64,000 bases of DNA. Source: Culex pipiens pallens (lineage: Eukaryota; Arthropoda; Insecta; Diptera; Culicidae). A program made the position numbers and the translations under genes. The notes under the pieces were generated by a model that saw only the letters and a list, made by a program, of their open reading frames with translations, was not told the origin of the DNA and did no database searches. Location of the stretch: assembly GCF_016801865.2 (NCBI RefSeq), contig NC_068939.1, forward strand, positions 121,197,671 to 121,261,670, read 5' to 3'. The first letter of the stretch is position 1. Each line of letters opens with the position of its first letter. Shown here piece by piece: positions 11,237 to 21,365 of the stretch.

Positions 11237-11781
11237 CTTGGGGCTATTATAATTTTTGAAGATCCGATAAGTAGTTAAAAAGTTGTACATAAAAATGTGT
11301 CAAAGTTGAGAATCGGCTGCTGGACTCAGGCCGGATCTCAGATATTGCAATGAAAATAAGATCCGGATCCTCTATTTAACTCCTAATAAATTTCTTATGA
11401 ATCTAAAAGTTTGAAGATCTGGCAACCCTGTCTCCAGTTATGACCACTTAAGTTCGTAAGTGATATTTAGATAGTTTTTTTTTTGGTTTGTGTAAATCAG
11501 TACACAAACAAATGTTTTCATAAAAAATTAGTTTCAGTTAAGGTTAGAAAATTAACAGATTAGTAAATGCCAATTACATTTTTTTTTAACTAAAATAGAT
11601 TTGAAGTACATGTAATGTAACGCACAACATTGTTTCATAATCATGCTGCTAATGTTGTTCTTGTGTCTTTGCATGCCATCAATCAAACTGTACGCAACTG
11701 TCCGCACATGATGATGCTGATGGAAATAACGCAATTCCTGTGTCACGTGTGTCATTTGACCAGAGAACGAAAGCAACATAC

Positions 11782-11854
11782 CCGTGGCTCCAGCCAGCAG
11801 TCCAGCGACGAGGTCGCGCAGAAATAATTTGAATTTTAATTTCTCATTGCTCAT
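11782..11854 (-). CDS. Candidate first coding exon, mitochondrial-carrier-like (partial)
   Basis: On the minus strand an ATG at 11854 opens a frame that runs 24 codons plus one base to a good splice donor, GG|GTATGT, at 11782/11781. An in-frame stop lies just upstream, so this Met would be the first. The peptide ends FLRDLVAGLLAGAT, with the leftover G able to start a Gly codon. That resembles the opening of the first transmembrane helix of SLC25-type mitochondrial carriers (pattern D-VAG-LGGA-G), which precedes the PX[DE]XX[KR] motif. The exon is GC-richer than its flanks. The rest of the carrier, including that motif, was not found in the window, so it would be spliced from lower coordinates or beyond. 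It could also be a chance frame. The homology call is from memory of the family pattern, not a search. Confidence 0.35.
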
Positions 11855-11906
11855 ATCACTGAACAAGCTCCATCAGCCAGTGCAAATATCAATACTACAA
11901 AAGCAT

Positions 11907-12214
11907 TAGGGTGACCCTTTTGTTTCATCTGTCCGAAAAAGAAAGATAGATTTTTTTGAGAACTTTGTTTGTATAAACTTCATGGTTTTTGGTACTGGAA
12001 ATGGACATTTTCTACAGAGTTAGTCCCAAGTCACTGGTGAAGTCATATCAGAAACTTAATCATTTCCACCTTTTCAAAGAAAAGTTAATAGAGATTTAAA
12101 TTTTGATATCTATCAACAAAGCCAATTTTATAATATTTTTAAGCATGAATTTTTTTCTTCATTTTTTGTTGTTTAAAGGTCAAAACTGAGTTCTATTTTT
12201 CTCGGGTCACCCTA
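11907..12214. mobile_element. Mariner-type MITE (TA-flanked)
   Basis: The ends TAGGGTGACCC (11907) and GGGTCACCCTA (12214) are perfect 11-bp inverted repeats if the TA duplication is included. The interior of about 300 bp is AT-rich and non-coding. TA duplication suggests the Tc1/mariner superfamily. Confidence 0.6.
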
Positions 12215-13639
12215 GGAAACCCCTTGCATCTACTTTGGCAGACGCTGGCCAACAATGAATGATTGGAATACCCCGCTCGGACACCGCGGTCTTCGCGCAG
12301 TGCTCCAGTACAGTGACAAAGAGCGTCCATGGTCACGTTACGAGCAGTTGCAATTGGCGTAACGGCGGCGCGTACTTGCCCGCCGTCAGCTCTGGAGACG
12401 TAACGTATATACCTAATTGTGGGGGTTGACAGTTTGCGCTGCTATCTTACCATTATGCTGATAAGGTCTATCGTTGCCTATACAGAGATGTGACCTTCGC
12501 GGCATGCGCCTGATGGCAATCAATATCTCTCTGGTTGGGCAAGATTTGATCGGTGTTATTTAGTTCGAGTTCCATCAGGTAGATGTTTTCATGATGTTAT
12601 CTCTGTTTTGTTATCAGGACTTTTTTATTTAACGTAATTGAAGCATCTGAATAATGATCGTTTGGCATTACTATTTCAGCGGATTATAATCATGTTTAAT
12701 TTTTCATGTGAAGTGTAAGGCTGGATATCAACATGTTATAAATATTTGTGTTTTATGAAAAAAAAAACCAACTTATTTGCTCAAAATCGAAAACATATGT
12801 CAATTTTCTATCGGTTCGGATTATTAAAAAAGTAAATAAGTATAAAGTAGGGTATATGACCCTATTTTAGACCTACTATGCAAAGCATCAACATATTTCG
12901 CCTTGTTCACGGGAACGATTTAACTAACTTGACTCGTTCCAGGTTTGTGTTGTGGCCTGATTTATGCTTAACAAAGTGCACTATTGAAAATTTAAAATAA
13001 TTTAACCATTTCAATATCATAAGCATTTTCCGTAACACATTTTTTTGGATGCATTTGGGATTTATTGAATGTATTTTAGCCATCGCTGTACCTATTTTGG
13101 GCCCACACTCAGATTGGTTGAAATTTTGACATTTCGAAGTGCGGCGTGCGGTGGCAACACGGACACTTAAAAAAACTCAGTTTGATAAACCAAAGGGCAT
13201 ATCCATAGACTTATAAAAGACTAAACACTCCGAACAAAATCACTATTTAAAAAAAAAAAAATCATAACTCGTCGGCACAATTTTAGTCCATACTTCTGAA
13301 TGGCTTAAAAGATGCGGGGTTTTGTTCCTTAAAATATAAAAAAATAAAAAAATAAAAAAGGATTTTGGGAAATTGATTTTTTGTGAAAAAAAGTAAATTA
13401 AAAAATCATCAAATTTTTTTTCCGTTTACCTATTTTTTTCTGAATATTCCTCATCAATCAATCAAAAAAATCCTTGAAAAGTTACAGATTTTATAAAATT
13501 ATTATGTACCATTTTTGTATGAACAGCTGCCAAAATTGTAAAGAGATTTGTATGGGTGAATCAATGACACAAAGTTTGAGCCAAATAAAAAAATACAAAA
13601 AATAAAAATGGTCGAAATCGGCCGATATTGTAGAGAATT
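12215..13639. other. Non-coding region with a GATA-motif cluster
   Basis: 12230-12560 is GC-richer and looks like single-copy sequence. Three GATA cores fall within 30 bp (TATC at 12443, GATAAG at 12460-12465, TATC at 12469), with a further TATC near 12523. The rest is AT-rich, and from about 13.25 kb it resembles the repeat at 18.04-18.34 kb. No coding frame was recognised. Confidence 0.35.
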
Positions 13640-14090
13640 GCTCATCTAAAAGAACATTAAATTTCCCTTGAAATGACACGTCCCAAATTGGCGCAGGTTT
13701 TTAAACATTTTTTTTGTATTTTTTCGATGAAACAATTCGTTTTTTCGGAATTGTAAGTGTGCCTCTCGATTAAATTTTCAAAAGGCCCTATCTGCATAGG
13801 AAACCCATGAGGGATAGGTTGTTTTGAAAATTTAATCTAGAGCAAATCGGGCGTTCAATTTTACATAAAACTCTCTTTTTCCAAACCATCACCATTTCAT
13901 GCTGCAAATGATTGGAAAACACGTCTTTTTCGAATGTTCAAAAATTAAAGGGGTCGTACTGACCCTCCGTCACGAGGTATCGAAAAATGGATCTCGGATT
14001 CGTGATCAGGGACAAAAATGACCCCTTAGGACAAAGCTTCACGCAAATAATACAGGGGTCGGGGCAACAATTTCCGCTTCCGTGTAAATT
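13640..14090 (+). repeat. Interspersed repeat family A, copy with small hairpin insert
   Basis: Follows the family order seen at 32.7-33.06 kb: AATTTCCCTTGAAATGACA, TTTTTCGGAATT, CAATTTTACATAAAA, GGGGTCGTACTGACC, CCGTCACGAG, CCTTAGGACAAAG, AGGGGTCGGGGCA. The 68-bp hairpin at 13769-13836 interrupts it. Confidence 0.6.
13769..13836. mobile_element. 68-bp hairpin mini-MITE
   Basis: ATTAAATTTTCAAAA at the left end is the exact inverse of TTTTGAAAATTTAAT at the right end. It interrupts a family A repeat whose other copies lack it, which supports insertion. Confidence 0.65.
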
Positions 14091-14355
14091 GGTAGTGGGG
14101 AGAGTGGGGAGACTTGATCCTCGGGGACACTTGATTCCTAGCCTTTATCTCGCCTGCGAGTGGGTTGATAAATATGTTATTTTCTAGAAAATTGTGTAAA
14201 ATTTACTCAAACTCACTTTGGAATAAAAAATAATGTTTGGATCACCTCCGTGTAAGCACGAGAGCAAGCAGCAGTCAAGTGCTCAGTGCTCCATCGTTTT
14301 TTCGATTTTTTTCGCCGTAAATTACCGTGATTACCCGCGAGTTTGCTCCTGCAGC

Positions 14356-15765
14356 ATGCCAAAGGCCGGCCGTGGCCGTGGCAGTTCGAGTGCGGCCTCG
14401 AAAAACCCGCGAAGTTCGTCTACCGGCCGTGTGCAAAAAGGTAAACAAACCAACGCCGTGTCGACCGCCATCGCGCAGGGGAGCGTGAGCGCAGAAGGCA
14501 TCGACAAAAAGTTGCTACATCCCGGATATGTTCCAAGATCACCAGTGCGAACCCGTTCCGGTACTTCCGGTGCCACGACCAACACGTCAACATCCGCCAA
14601 CATTCCCATCAGGAACGAGTTCCAGATGCTGAGCGACGACGAAGAAAACAACAACAACAACACCGACGGTAGCAGCACTACCGACGACGACGATGACGAT
14701 CGTCGTGCACGGAAAAAAGTGCCGACGCCAAAAACGAACAATTCTCCAAAGGAACGTAGACCACCTCCAATTTTTGTTTTGGACACGTTGGTGGACGATA
14801 TTGACGAGTTGCTGGAAGGCCTCGGATATTGTCTGAAAATCGGTAAGTCGTCAGTGCAAGTCTACACATTTGACAACAAGAACTTCGACCTGGTTGTGGA
14901 GAAATTGAAGGGTAAAAACTTCAAGTTCTACACATTCGACTCCGTGCAGAAGACAGCCGTTAAGGTCGTCTTGCAGGGGTACCAAGACCGCCCGATCTCC
15001 GACCTCAAGAAGGACCTCTCGGGTGCTGGAATAACGCCGCGTGACATAAAAGTCCTCTCGCGGAAGACAACAGTCACAGGTACATACACACTGTACCTGT
15101 TGTACTTCGACCGCGGCACCGTCAAGATTCAAGACCTGCGACGAACTAAGGCGTTGGACGGGTTTTGGGTAAACTGGCGGTTCTACTCAAAGAACCCGTC
15201 GGACGCAGCACAATGCCACCGTTGCCAGAAATTCGGCCACGGCTCGCGGAACTGCAACCTCCCGCCCCGCTGTGTGAAGTGCGGTGAAACACACCTCTCT
15301 GAGGCGTGTGCACTGCCGTGCAAGGCGGACCTGGGGGACAAGGCAGAGCAAACCAAGGCGCGCATCAAGTGCGCCAACTGTGGAGGTAACCATACCAGCA
15401 ACTACCGTGGATGCAGTGCACGAAAAAATTACCTCGAGGAGCAGGAAAAGAGGAAGAAGAAAGCAGCAGCGTCCCACCCTCCTCAGCGAAGTACGAGCGT
15501 AACCGTGCCGGCTGCTGGGCAGCGTACGGTTCCCGCGGACAACTCAGCATTCCCCCCTGGCTGGGGGCGATCGTTTGCCAGCGTGGTTGCTGCCGGTAGC
15601 GGCAATGCGGCCCAGCAAGAAGTCACCGGGGAAGATCTCTTCACCCTGCCAGAGTTCTTTGCTCTCGCGGGGGAGATGATGTCGAGGTTTCGGACCTGCC
15701 GTAACAAGGCGGAGCAATTTCTAGCCCTTGGGGAGCTGATGATCAAGCACATCTACAAAGGATAA
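14356..15765 (+). CDS. Gag-like ORF1 protein of non-LTR retroposon (zinc-knuckle)
   Basis: Predicted nucleic-acid-binding protein that would package its own RNA as a ribonucleoprotein. I start it at ATG 14356 (469 residues). The frame stays open to ATG 14233, but that ATG lies in the duplicated target site and is not element sequence. Order: basic Gly/Ser-rich N-terminus (PKAGRGRG); an acidic Asn/Asp run at about residues 93-118; a central alpha/beta region at about 140-280 resembling the RRM-like/pre-C2HC module of Jockey- and I-group ORF1 proteins; then three zinc knuckles, CX2CX4HX4C near residue 287, CX2CX3HX4C near 306 and CX2CX3HX6C near 339. A Lys-rich linker and a conserved C-terminus ending HIYKG follow. 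The frame is intact over its whole length. The family is clear; the exact clade is not. Confidence 0.9.
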   Translation: MPKAGRGRGSSSAASKNPRSSSTGRVQKGKQTNAVSTAIAQGSVSAEGIDKKLLHPGYVPRSPVRTRSGTSGATTNTSTSANIPIRNEFQMLSDDEENNNNNTDGSSTTDDDDDDRRARKKVPTPKTNNSPKERRPPPIFVLDTLVDDIDELLEGLGYCLKIGKSSVQVYTFDNKNFDLVVEKLKGKNFKFYTFDSVQKTAVKVVLQGYQDRPISDLKKDLSGAGITPRDIKVLSRKTTVTGTYTLYLLYFDRGTVKIQDLRRTKALDGFWVNWRFYSKNPSDAAQCHRCQKFGHGSRNCNLPPRCVKCGETHLSEACALPCKADLGDKAEQTKARIKCANCGGNHTSNYRGCSARKNYLEEQEKRKKKAAASHPPQRSTSVTVPAAGQRTVPADNSAFPPGWGRSFASVVAAGSGNAAQQEVTGEDLFTLPEFFALAGEMMSRFRTCRNKAEQFLALGELMIKHIYKG

Positions 15766-16004
15766 AATACTGTGATTTAGTTATAAGCTTTTTCTCTTTC
15801 TTTCCCCTTTCCTTTGCAATTTTAGCAAGTTTTTTTTTTTAATTTTTCTTGCTCTTGTCAGTGCCATAGTTATAGAAATAATTGTTCCAAAATGGATTAT
15901 GGTGCAACACACAGCTGAAAGGAACTCCAAAACTCTGTTATGAACTGCAAAAGAACTGATTGTATCTTGATTATTCACCAATAAAACCGAATTGAATTGA
16001 ATTG
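15766..16004 (+). other. 3' UTR and tail of gag-only retroposon
   Basis: It begins directly after the ORF1 stop. It contains pyrimidine-rich stretches, the block AATTGTTCCAAAATGGATTA, a polyadenylation signal AATAAA at 15980-15985, and ends in ATTGA repeats. The same order is conserved at 19823-20056, so the ORF1-to-3'-end junction is a family feature and not a local deletion. Confidence 0.8.
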
Positions 16005-16105
16005 AATAATGTTTGGATTGGGCCACACACATTTAGTTGCATTTAGGTTGACTTGATCCCTGCATTTTTAATGTTACTGAAACCTGCCTTAAGTTTAATT
16101 GATTC

Positions 16106-16850
16106 GTTTAGTTTTTGCCTTCCTCACTTACTGAAAAAAGGCTATAAAATCACTCGAAAAATGAACTTCTTTATTCGACCTCGTAGACCCACCTTCACGT
16201 ATTCCTATCGACTCAGAATCAAATTCTGAACAAAAGTCTGTGCGTGTGATGTCCGTAAGTCCGTGCACCGAAAAATATGCACACGATTATCTCCGGACTG
16301 GCTGAACCGATTTGGACCGTTTTGGTCTCATTTGATCCGTCTTGGGGTCCCACAAGACCCTGAAGTTTTGTTAAGTACTTCAAAAGTTATGCTAAAAAAC
16401 GATTTAAGCTAAACATCGGTAGATTGTAAAAAGGGTGGTTTTTGTAAGAAACTCGTCATGCTATATATTGTTAGAAAGGTATTTGAAAGACCTTTCCAAC
16501 GCGTTCAAAAGATTGAAGACCCAATCAAAAGTTTTGAGCACTTAAGTGTTATTTGTACACTTTTTTGAGGCCGGATCTCAAATATTTTGATGAAAAAGTT
16601 GTCCGGATCAATTATATGACCCATCGTTAGATAGGTAATCAAAAGACCTTTCCAACGAGTCAAAAAGATTGAAGATCTGACAAACCTATCAAAAGTTATA
16701 AGTACTTTAGTGTTTTTATTACCCTTTTTTGAGGCCGGATCTCGGATATTTTGATAAAAATAAGTGTTATTTATACACTTTTTTGAGGCTGTGCAGTGTA
16801 ATCACTTTATGAATGCGAGGAAGGCCCCAACCACCTAAAGGTGGATTAAG
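16106..16850 (+). repeat. Interspersed repeat family F (AAGGTGGATTAA end)
   Basis: Starts near TTTTGCCTTCCTCACTTACT and ends ACCTAAAGGTGGATTAA. Internally it repeats blocks of the form GAGGCCGGATCTCA.ATATT, CTTTCCAACG.GT and TCAAAAGTTAT..GTACTT two to three times. Related copies: 33.07-34.64 kb (opposite orientation), 38.8-39.13 kb and 60.88-61.31 kb. Non-coding, class unknown. Confidence 0.6.
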
Positions 16851-18040
16851 TAACGTTTTTGTACATGGATTTCCTTACCATAGTTGAATATGGCTTATTG
16901 CAGTGTGAACCATTTTTCAAATGTTTTTTAAACAAAACTATTAACTTTTATGTTTTAAAATATTTTTCACGTTAAACATGTAATATTTTGAACACATTAT
17001 TGAAAAGACGTTCAAAGATCCAAGATATCCTTCACAGGTTCGTACATGTTCAAACATGAGAACTTCTCAGATCTCTTCATTCGCACATGCTTTCACCCCG
17101 TTCGCCCTTCCCTCTAATGAATGCAATGCAGTGCCTCACCCTGAGTAATAAAAAAAAGAAGCAAGAACAATTCACGACCAGCTAACCAGAACAGCCGACT
17201 CTGGTGGCGACGGGTTGGAGAAGTCGCGTGCGTGTCGTCGTTTAGTCGCTCTTATTTGCTGGCTGGATGATCTTTGCGCTATGCAGTTTGGAACTGCCAG
17301 GGGCTGGAGAGAGCACTACACGCAGCAGGCACTTGGGGATTTGAGGTACCGCGCGCGACTTCAAAAGAGAAAGAGAAAAATTGAGCGAAAAAAAACGGTG
17401 GTGAGATTCGCGAGACCGGCTTGTTGTCGCGGCGTTTCATGAGTTCTGGGGCTAGTCGGTTGAATGGCAGAGTGGTAGTTGTGTATGCCAACGACGGACG
17501 GTGGGACACAACAGACAACCCTACCCTTTATTAGGGTGATGAACGTTGGGTAAAACGGGTTCGTTGATCGCGTTTCTGTTACTGGCTTGAAAATGAATTC
17601 ACTGAAATGTTAGGATGGAGACGCATGATGGATTATTTAACTTAAGTTAGATTTATATCGAATTTAATCAAAGCATCAAGAAAGGGCCTAAAAAGTTTTC
17701 AATGTACAGTCATTATCATAATTTGGATCTTTTACCTCAAAATTTTATAAAAAAAAAAGATTGCAAAATTAAATTTTACATAAAAAACAAGCCTTACCCG
17801 ACAAACTTCGTTCTGCCTTTTTTTGTTTGTTGACGTTTTTAACTTTTTTGCTTATTCAGCCTCCTGTGATCAAAATTTGATTTTACGTAGCTTTTCCCAT
17901 ACAATCTGCAGATTTTCCGGAATCGGTTCCAGAGTGGCCAAAGTTGTCACTTTTTGGCGTAAGAACCTTACTTGGGCTTATACGAACCCAATAACGCAAC
18001 AAAGAGCACCTCGATCCGACGTTCCGTGTTGAATTGATTC
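16851..18040. other. Unrecognised region with a GC-rich patch
   Basis: 17160-17520 is GC-richer, with overlapping short frames on both strands (up to 79 codons) and no recognisable motif. It may be an untranslated exon or regulatory DNA. The remainder is AT-rich. Confidence 0.3.
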
Positions 18041-18803
18041 GCGTTCGAACAAAATCGTCGATTTTTTTTATATATATAGACGAGGTCAAAAAAAAATGTG
18101 TAAAATTAGAACTTTTCCAAAAATCACTATTTTTTCAAAAAATCATAGCTCGGCGGCAAAATTTTCGACCATACTTCAGCTGGTCAGCTGCCAACATTGT
18201 ATGCAGACTTGACACAAAATGGCTTCTTTGGTTATAGGGAAGGCCCCCACCAATTATGAGCTAAATCAAAAAATACAATACAATTCATTTCCGTTTGGAT
18301 AGAGAATTGCTCATATTTCCAGTTTTTATCAGACAGATACAGGGAATTTGAAAAATTAATTTTCGAGAAGATTAGAGTTACGAGAAGAACGGTAAAAGAA
18401 AGAGGAATAGATTTTTTCCAAAACTTTTTCTTGTAAAACTGCAATAACTCGTGATGGTTACAAGCAACTACTACTACTACATGAGTTTCGATTTGAGACT
18501 CGAAAAAAAACATTAAATTTCCCTTTAATGACATTTTTCACTGATTTTTTACACTTGAGTTGCGAGAAACGGCAGTGATTTCAATAGTATTTTTGTAATT
18601 ATTTTGTTGAAAAAATACGCGTCTTCAAATTCAGATCATTACGCCATAGGGTGACAAGAAAAATTGAAAATTTTGAAAAATCTCAGCAGATCGATTCTTT
18701 AGGTAAAAATAAGTAACTGTGCCAATTTTGAGCCAAATCGGTTAAGGTTTAAAGGTCACAAAAATGCATGGTAAGAAGCAAAAATATCAAAACTCTATCA
18801 AAA
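18041..18803. repeat. Degenerate interspersed repeats
   Basis: Blocks such as ATCATAGCTCGGCGGCAAAAT, CCATACTTC and ACAGCTGCCAA..TTGTATG also occur near 13.25-13.65 kb and 49.25-49.45 kb, and family A pieces (CATTAAATTTCCCTTTAATG) are present near 18.51 kb. This is a mosaic of old repeats without clear ends. Confidence 0.45.
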
Positions 18804-18811
18804 GGTGACGT

Positions 18812-19226
18812 CAGCGATGGAAAAATCATCATCAAAAGAAAATCTTTGGATGTTCATCAAGAGAAAAAATCCGAAGGGAGCATGGCTCTCCTCTCTCGCG
18901 CACGAAAGATCGGTAAAAAGAATCTAAAAAATCATCATCTTGATTATTCGGCGGAACATCTTTTTCACTACTACACTTGCAAGTGTAACGTCACACGTCG
19001 AAAAATGACCTGTCACATTTTGTAGATGGGCAATGTGTGTAAACAAAGTGAAATAAATATTTTTTGAGTATTGCTGACAAGGAAATTCACAAAAAATTAT
19101 CAGCAGATTGATTTTCTTGGAGAATTTTGGGAGCGATTTTCTTTTGCGTGATTTGTCTCCTCTCTCTTTCGCGGGTAAAGAAAGTTCGCAAGTGAAATTG
19201 ATTTTTACGCGATTATTCCATCCCTG
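18812..19226. mobile_element. hAT-type MITE, family CAGSGATGG, copy 2
   Basis: 415 bp, same family and orientation as 10842-11236. Ends are CAGCGATGGAAAAATC and GATTATTCCATCCCTG. Exact 8-bp duplications GGTGACGT lie at 18804-18811 and 19227-19234. It differs from copy 1 by small indels, including an extra AATATTTTTTGAGT stretch near 19050. Non-coding. Confidence 0.9.
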
Positions 19227-19469
19227 GGTGACGTTTAGTATGTCGGACGAGTAATTAGCGATTTAAAGAAGACGAAGATGAAGGTTATTTTGTTACTTTT
19301 TTCCTTCAGTAGATTTACTCGATTCTTTAAGCACCCGCAAACTCTGTTCCCAACTTTGAATTAGCTGTTGAAAGGTAGTTCACATCTCAGCTTAGGATAG
19401 TAACTTCATACAAGTAATGCTTAAACAACTAAATAAATTAAATTAAATTGAAGAAGACGTTTTTGTATG

Positions 19470-19541
19470 AAAAGAGTGCTAAAAACAATAAAGGGGTCGT
19501 ACAGCCATACCGTCACGAGATATCGAAAAATGGACAACGAA
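19470..19541 (+). repeat. Interspersed repeat family A, fragment
   Basis: AAAGGGGTCGTACAGCCATACCGTCACGAGATATCGAAAAATGGAC.. follows the family A order and stops at the 5' junction of the truncated gag retroposon. Confidence 0.5.
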
Positions 19542-20056
19542 TTCGTGATACGAGCGCAGCCGTTCCTGCAGCTGGACAGCGTACGGTTCCAGCGGAAAAA
19601 TCAGCGTTCCCTCCTGGTTGGGGGCGTTTGTTCGCCAGCGTGGTCGCTGCCGTTAGCGGCAGTACAGCCCAGCAAGAAGTCACCGGGGAAGATCTCATCA
19701 CCCTGCCGGAGTTCTTTGCTCTCGCGGGGGAGATGATGACGCGGTTTCGGACCTGCCGTAACAAGGCGGAGCAATTTCTGGCACTCGGGGAACTGATGAT
19801 CAAACACATCTACAAAGGATAAATAACCTGTGATTTAGATATAAGCTTTCTCTTCCTCTATCCCCTTTCCTTTGCAATTTCTGTAAGTTTTTTTTATTTT
19901 TTTCTTACTATTGCTAGTGCTTAGTTAAAGAAATAATTGTTCCAAAATGGATTATGATGCAACACACAGCTGAACGGAACTCCAAAACTCTGTTATGCAC
20001 TTCAAAATAACTCATTGTATCTCATATTCACCAATAAAACCGAATTTAATTGAAAA
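19542..20056 (+). mobile_element. 5'-truncated copy of the gag-only retroposon
   Basis: The frame ending at 19822 encodes the last 85 residues of the same gag-like protein without interruption, with 8 substitutions relative to 14356-15765. It is followed by the same 3' UTR (about 230 bp), AATAAA at 20033-20038 and a short AATTTAATTGAA tail. The 5' end breaks off inside ORF1, the usual result of incomplete target-primed reverse transcription. No duplication was resolved around it. Confidence 0.85.
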
Positions 20057-20092
20057 ATCTTCACTAAATATGAACATAAAAAGTAAAAAGTA

Positions 20093-20316
20093 AATCTTTC
20101 CTAGTTCCTGAGGGGAACACCCTTGAAGAGTATCGGGCCGGCATTTACAAAGCGGATTTAGTGGCAATTTCATTCTCAACTTAATGTTAACATGTTAAGG
20201 TTAATGTTAACATTCCATAGGTCGCCTTCCTAAGGTGTCATTGATAAGGCTTGTGACGATGCACTACCTTCCCTTTACTAAGCAATCGAATCCAGAAGGG
20301 AAAAGATCACCAGTTG
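20093..20316 (-). mobile_element. tRNA-derived SINE, copy 2 (head missing)
   Basis: Matches the body of 1981-2220, from AAATCTTTCCTAGTTCCTGA through GCCGGCATTTACAAAGCGGA, the GTTAACATG block and GAAGGGAAAAGATCACCAGT, but lacks the tRNA-like head. This is a 5' truncation in the minus orientation. Confidence 0.65.
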
Positions 20317-21365
20317 AACACCGATCGATCTAAATTTGAAAGTGACGCAAAAAAAAACTTTTCTTATTTTTAAAAAAGTTTACACGTGGTTTATGGATGG
20401 GCTATATATATATTTTGAAACGAAATATAGTTCATGCGTATTCTCATTTGTTGAACTGCTATTTTAAATAATCGACTAAAACAGCAAAAAAAAATTCGCT
20501 GATTTGCATTTATTTTGATTTTTATTTTCTGCTACATTATGCCCAGTTAAAAATATGTTCTAAGGTTTAATTTAATCAGTAACGAAATCTTCCAAATTTT
20601 ATTCAAGATCGGAGCAGAAAACAAGAAACGTGGTATTTTTCATCTTCCACGGGAACCATCCACCCATATAACCAAATATCGTGATAATTAAACAGGACTC
20701 AGAAAAAATCCAAATTTCTTAAAATAAATCTATCCAATTAAAAAAAAAGTGCAATCTTTCAAACATTTATCACAATATACTTGTTCAGTAAATTTTAACA
20801 AGTTTTGGTTGAAAAAGCCAACATTTGTAAAAAATTATCAAATGATTGATGTTATCTTCCTTGTGATAACTAGATGATTCCGAGAATATGTTTTTTTACG
20901 TTGAGTGACTTTTGTAAACATGATATAAGAATTTGCAGCATTCACTTCTAAGTAAATATTGTCAAAATTTTATGTTGATGTATGTTTTGCTAACAGTTCT
21001 TCAAATGGTTCTTATCACGCTTTTCAATTCAATAAAATTAACCTCAAAAGTATTAAGAAACGAAATATTTTTTATGTTGTTATTCCAAAGAATTGATTTG
21101 AGAAAATTGATAAATTTCACGGAAATCTTCAAATTTTTCGGAATTCATGGTGTTATTTTCAAATTATGGACCTGAAAAAAATTATACTTGGATCATTTGC
21201 TACTAGTACTAAACTTCATTGAAAAAGCTTGACCCGAACCCTATATTCATAGATGCGTTATTATTTGCAAACCATTGTTGACGCTTTTGATTTTAGAGAC
21301 AATTTACTTACTTTTGTTCGTGAGACTGTTAAAGAAAATTTTAGGCAGGGCACATACCTATTAGA
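20317..21365. other. AT-rich non-coding region
   Basis: Nothing recognised apart from a half-copy of the CCACGTGGACAC hairpin family near 20380-20403. Open frames are short and of AT-rich composition. Confidence 0.4.

Larger units (their letters stand above)
14229..16018 (+). mobile_element. Complete gag-only non-LTR retroposon with target-site duplication
   Basis: The 14-bp sequence AATAATGTTTGGAT occurs at 14229-14242 and again at 16005-16018, immediately after the 3' tail; the first AAT may be shared with the tail. Between them lies a 1.76 kb unit: a short 5' leader, one gag-like ORF1, a 3' UTR of about 240 bp with AATAAA at 15980, and a tail of ATTGA/ATTGAATTGAA repeats. No endonuclease or reverse-transcriptase frame is present. 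Flanking duplications and a simple-repeat tail are the established products of target-primed reverse transcription, so this unit was retroposed as it stands. The truncated copy at 19.5 kb has the same ORF1-to-tail junction. Confidence 0.85.

Noticed and set aside
14331..15752. Several antisense or shifted frames inside the gag-like gene (for example minus 14331-14786, minus 15187-15477)
   Set aside because: These are shadows of a GC-rich coding region. The plus frame has the zinc knuckles and is the only one with family features.
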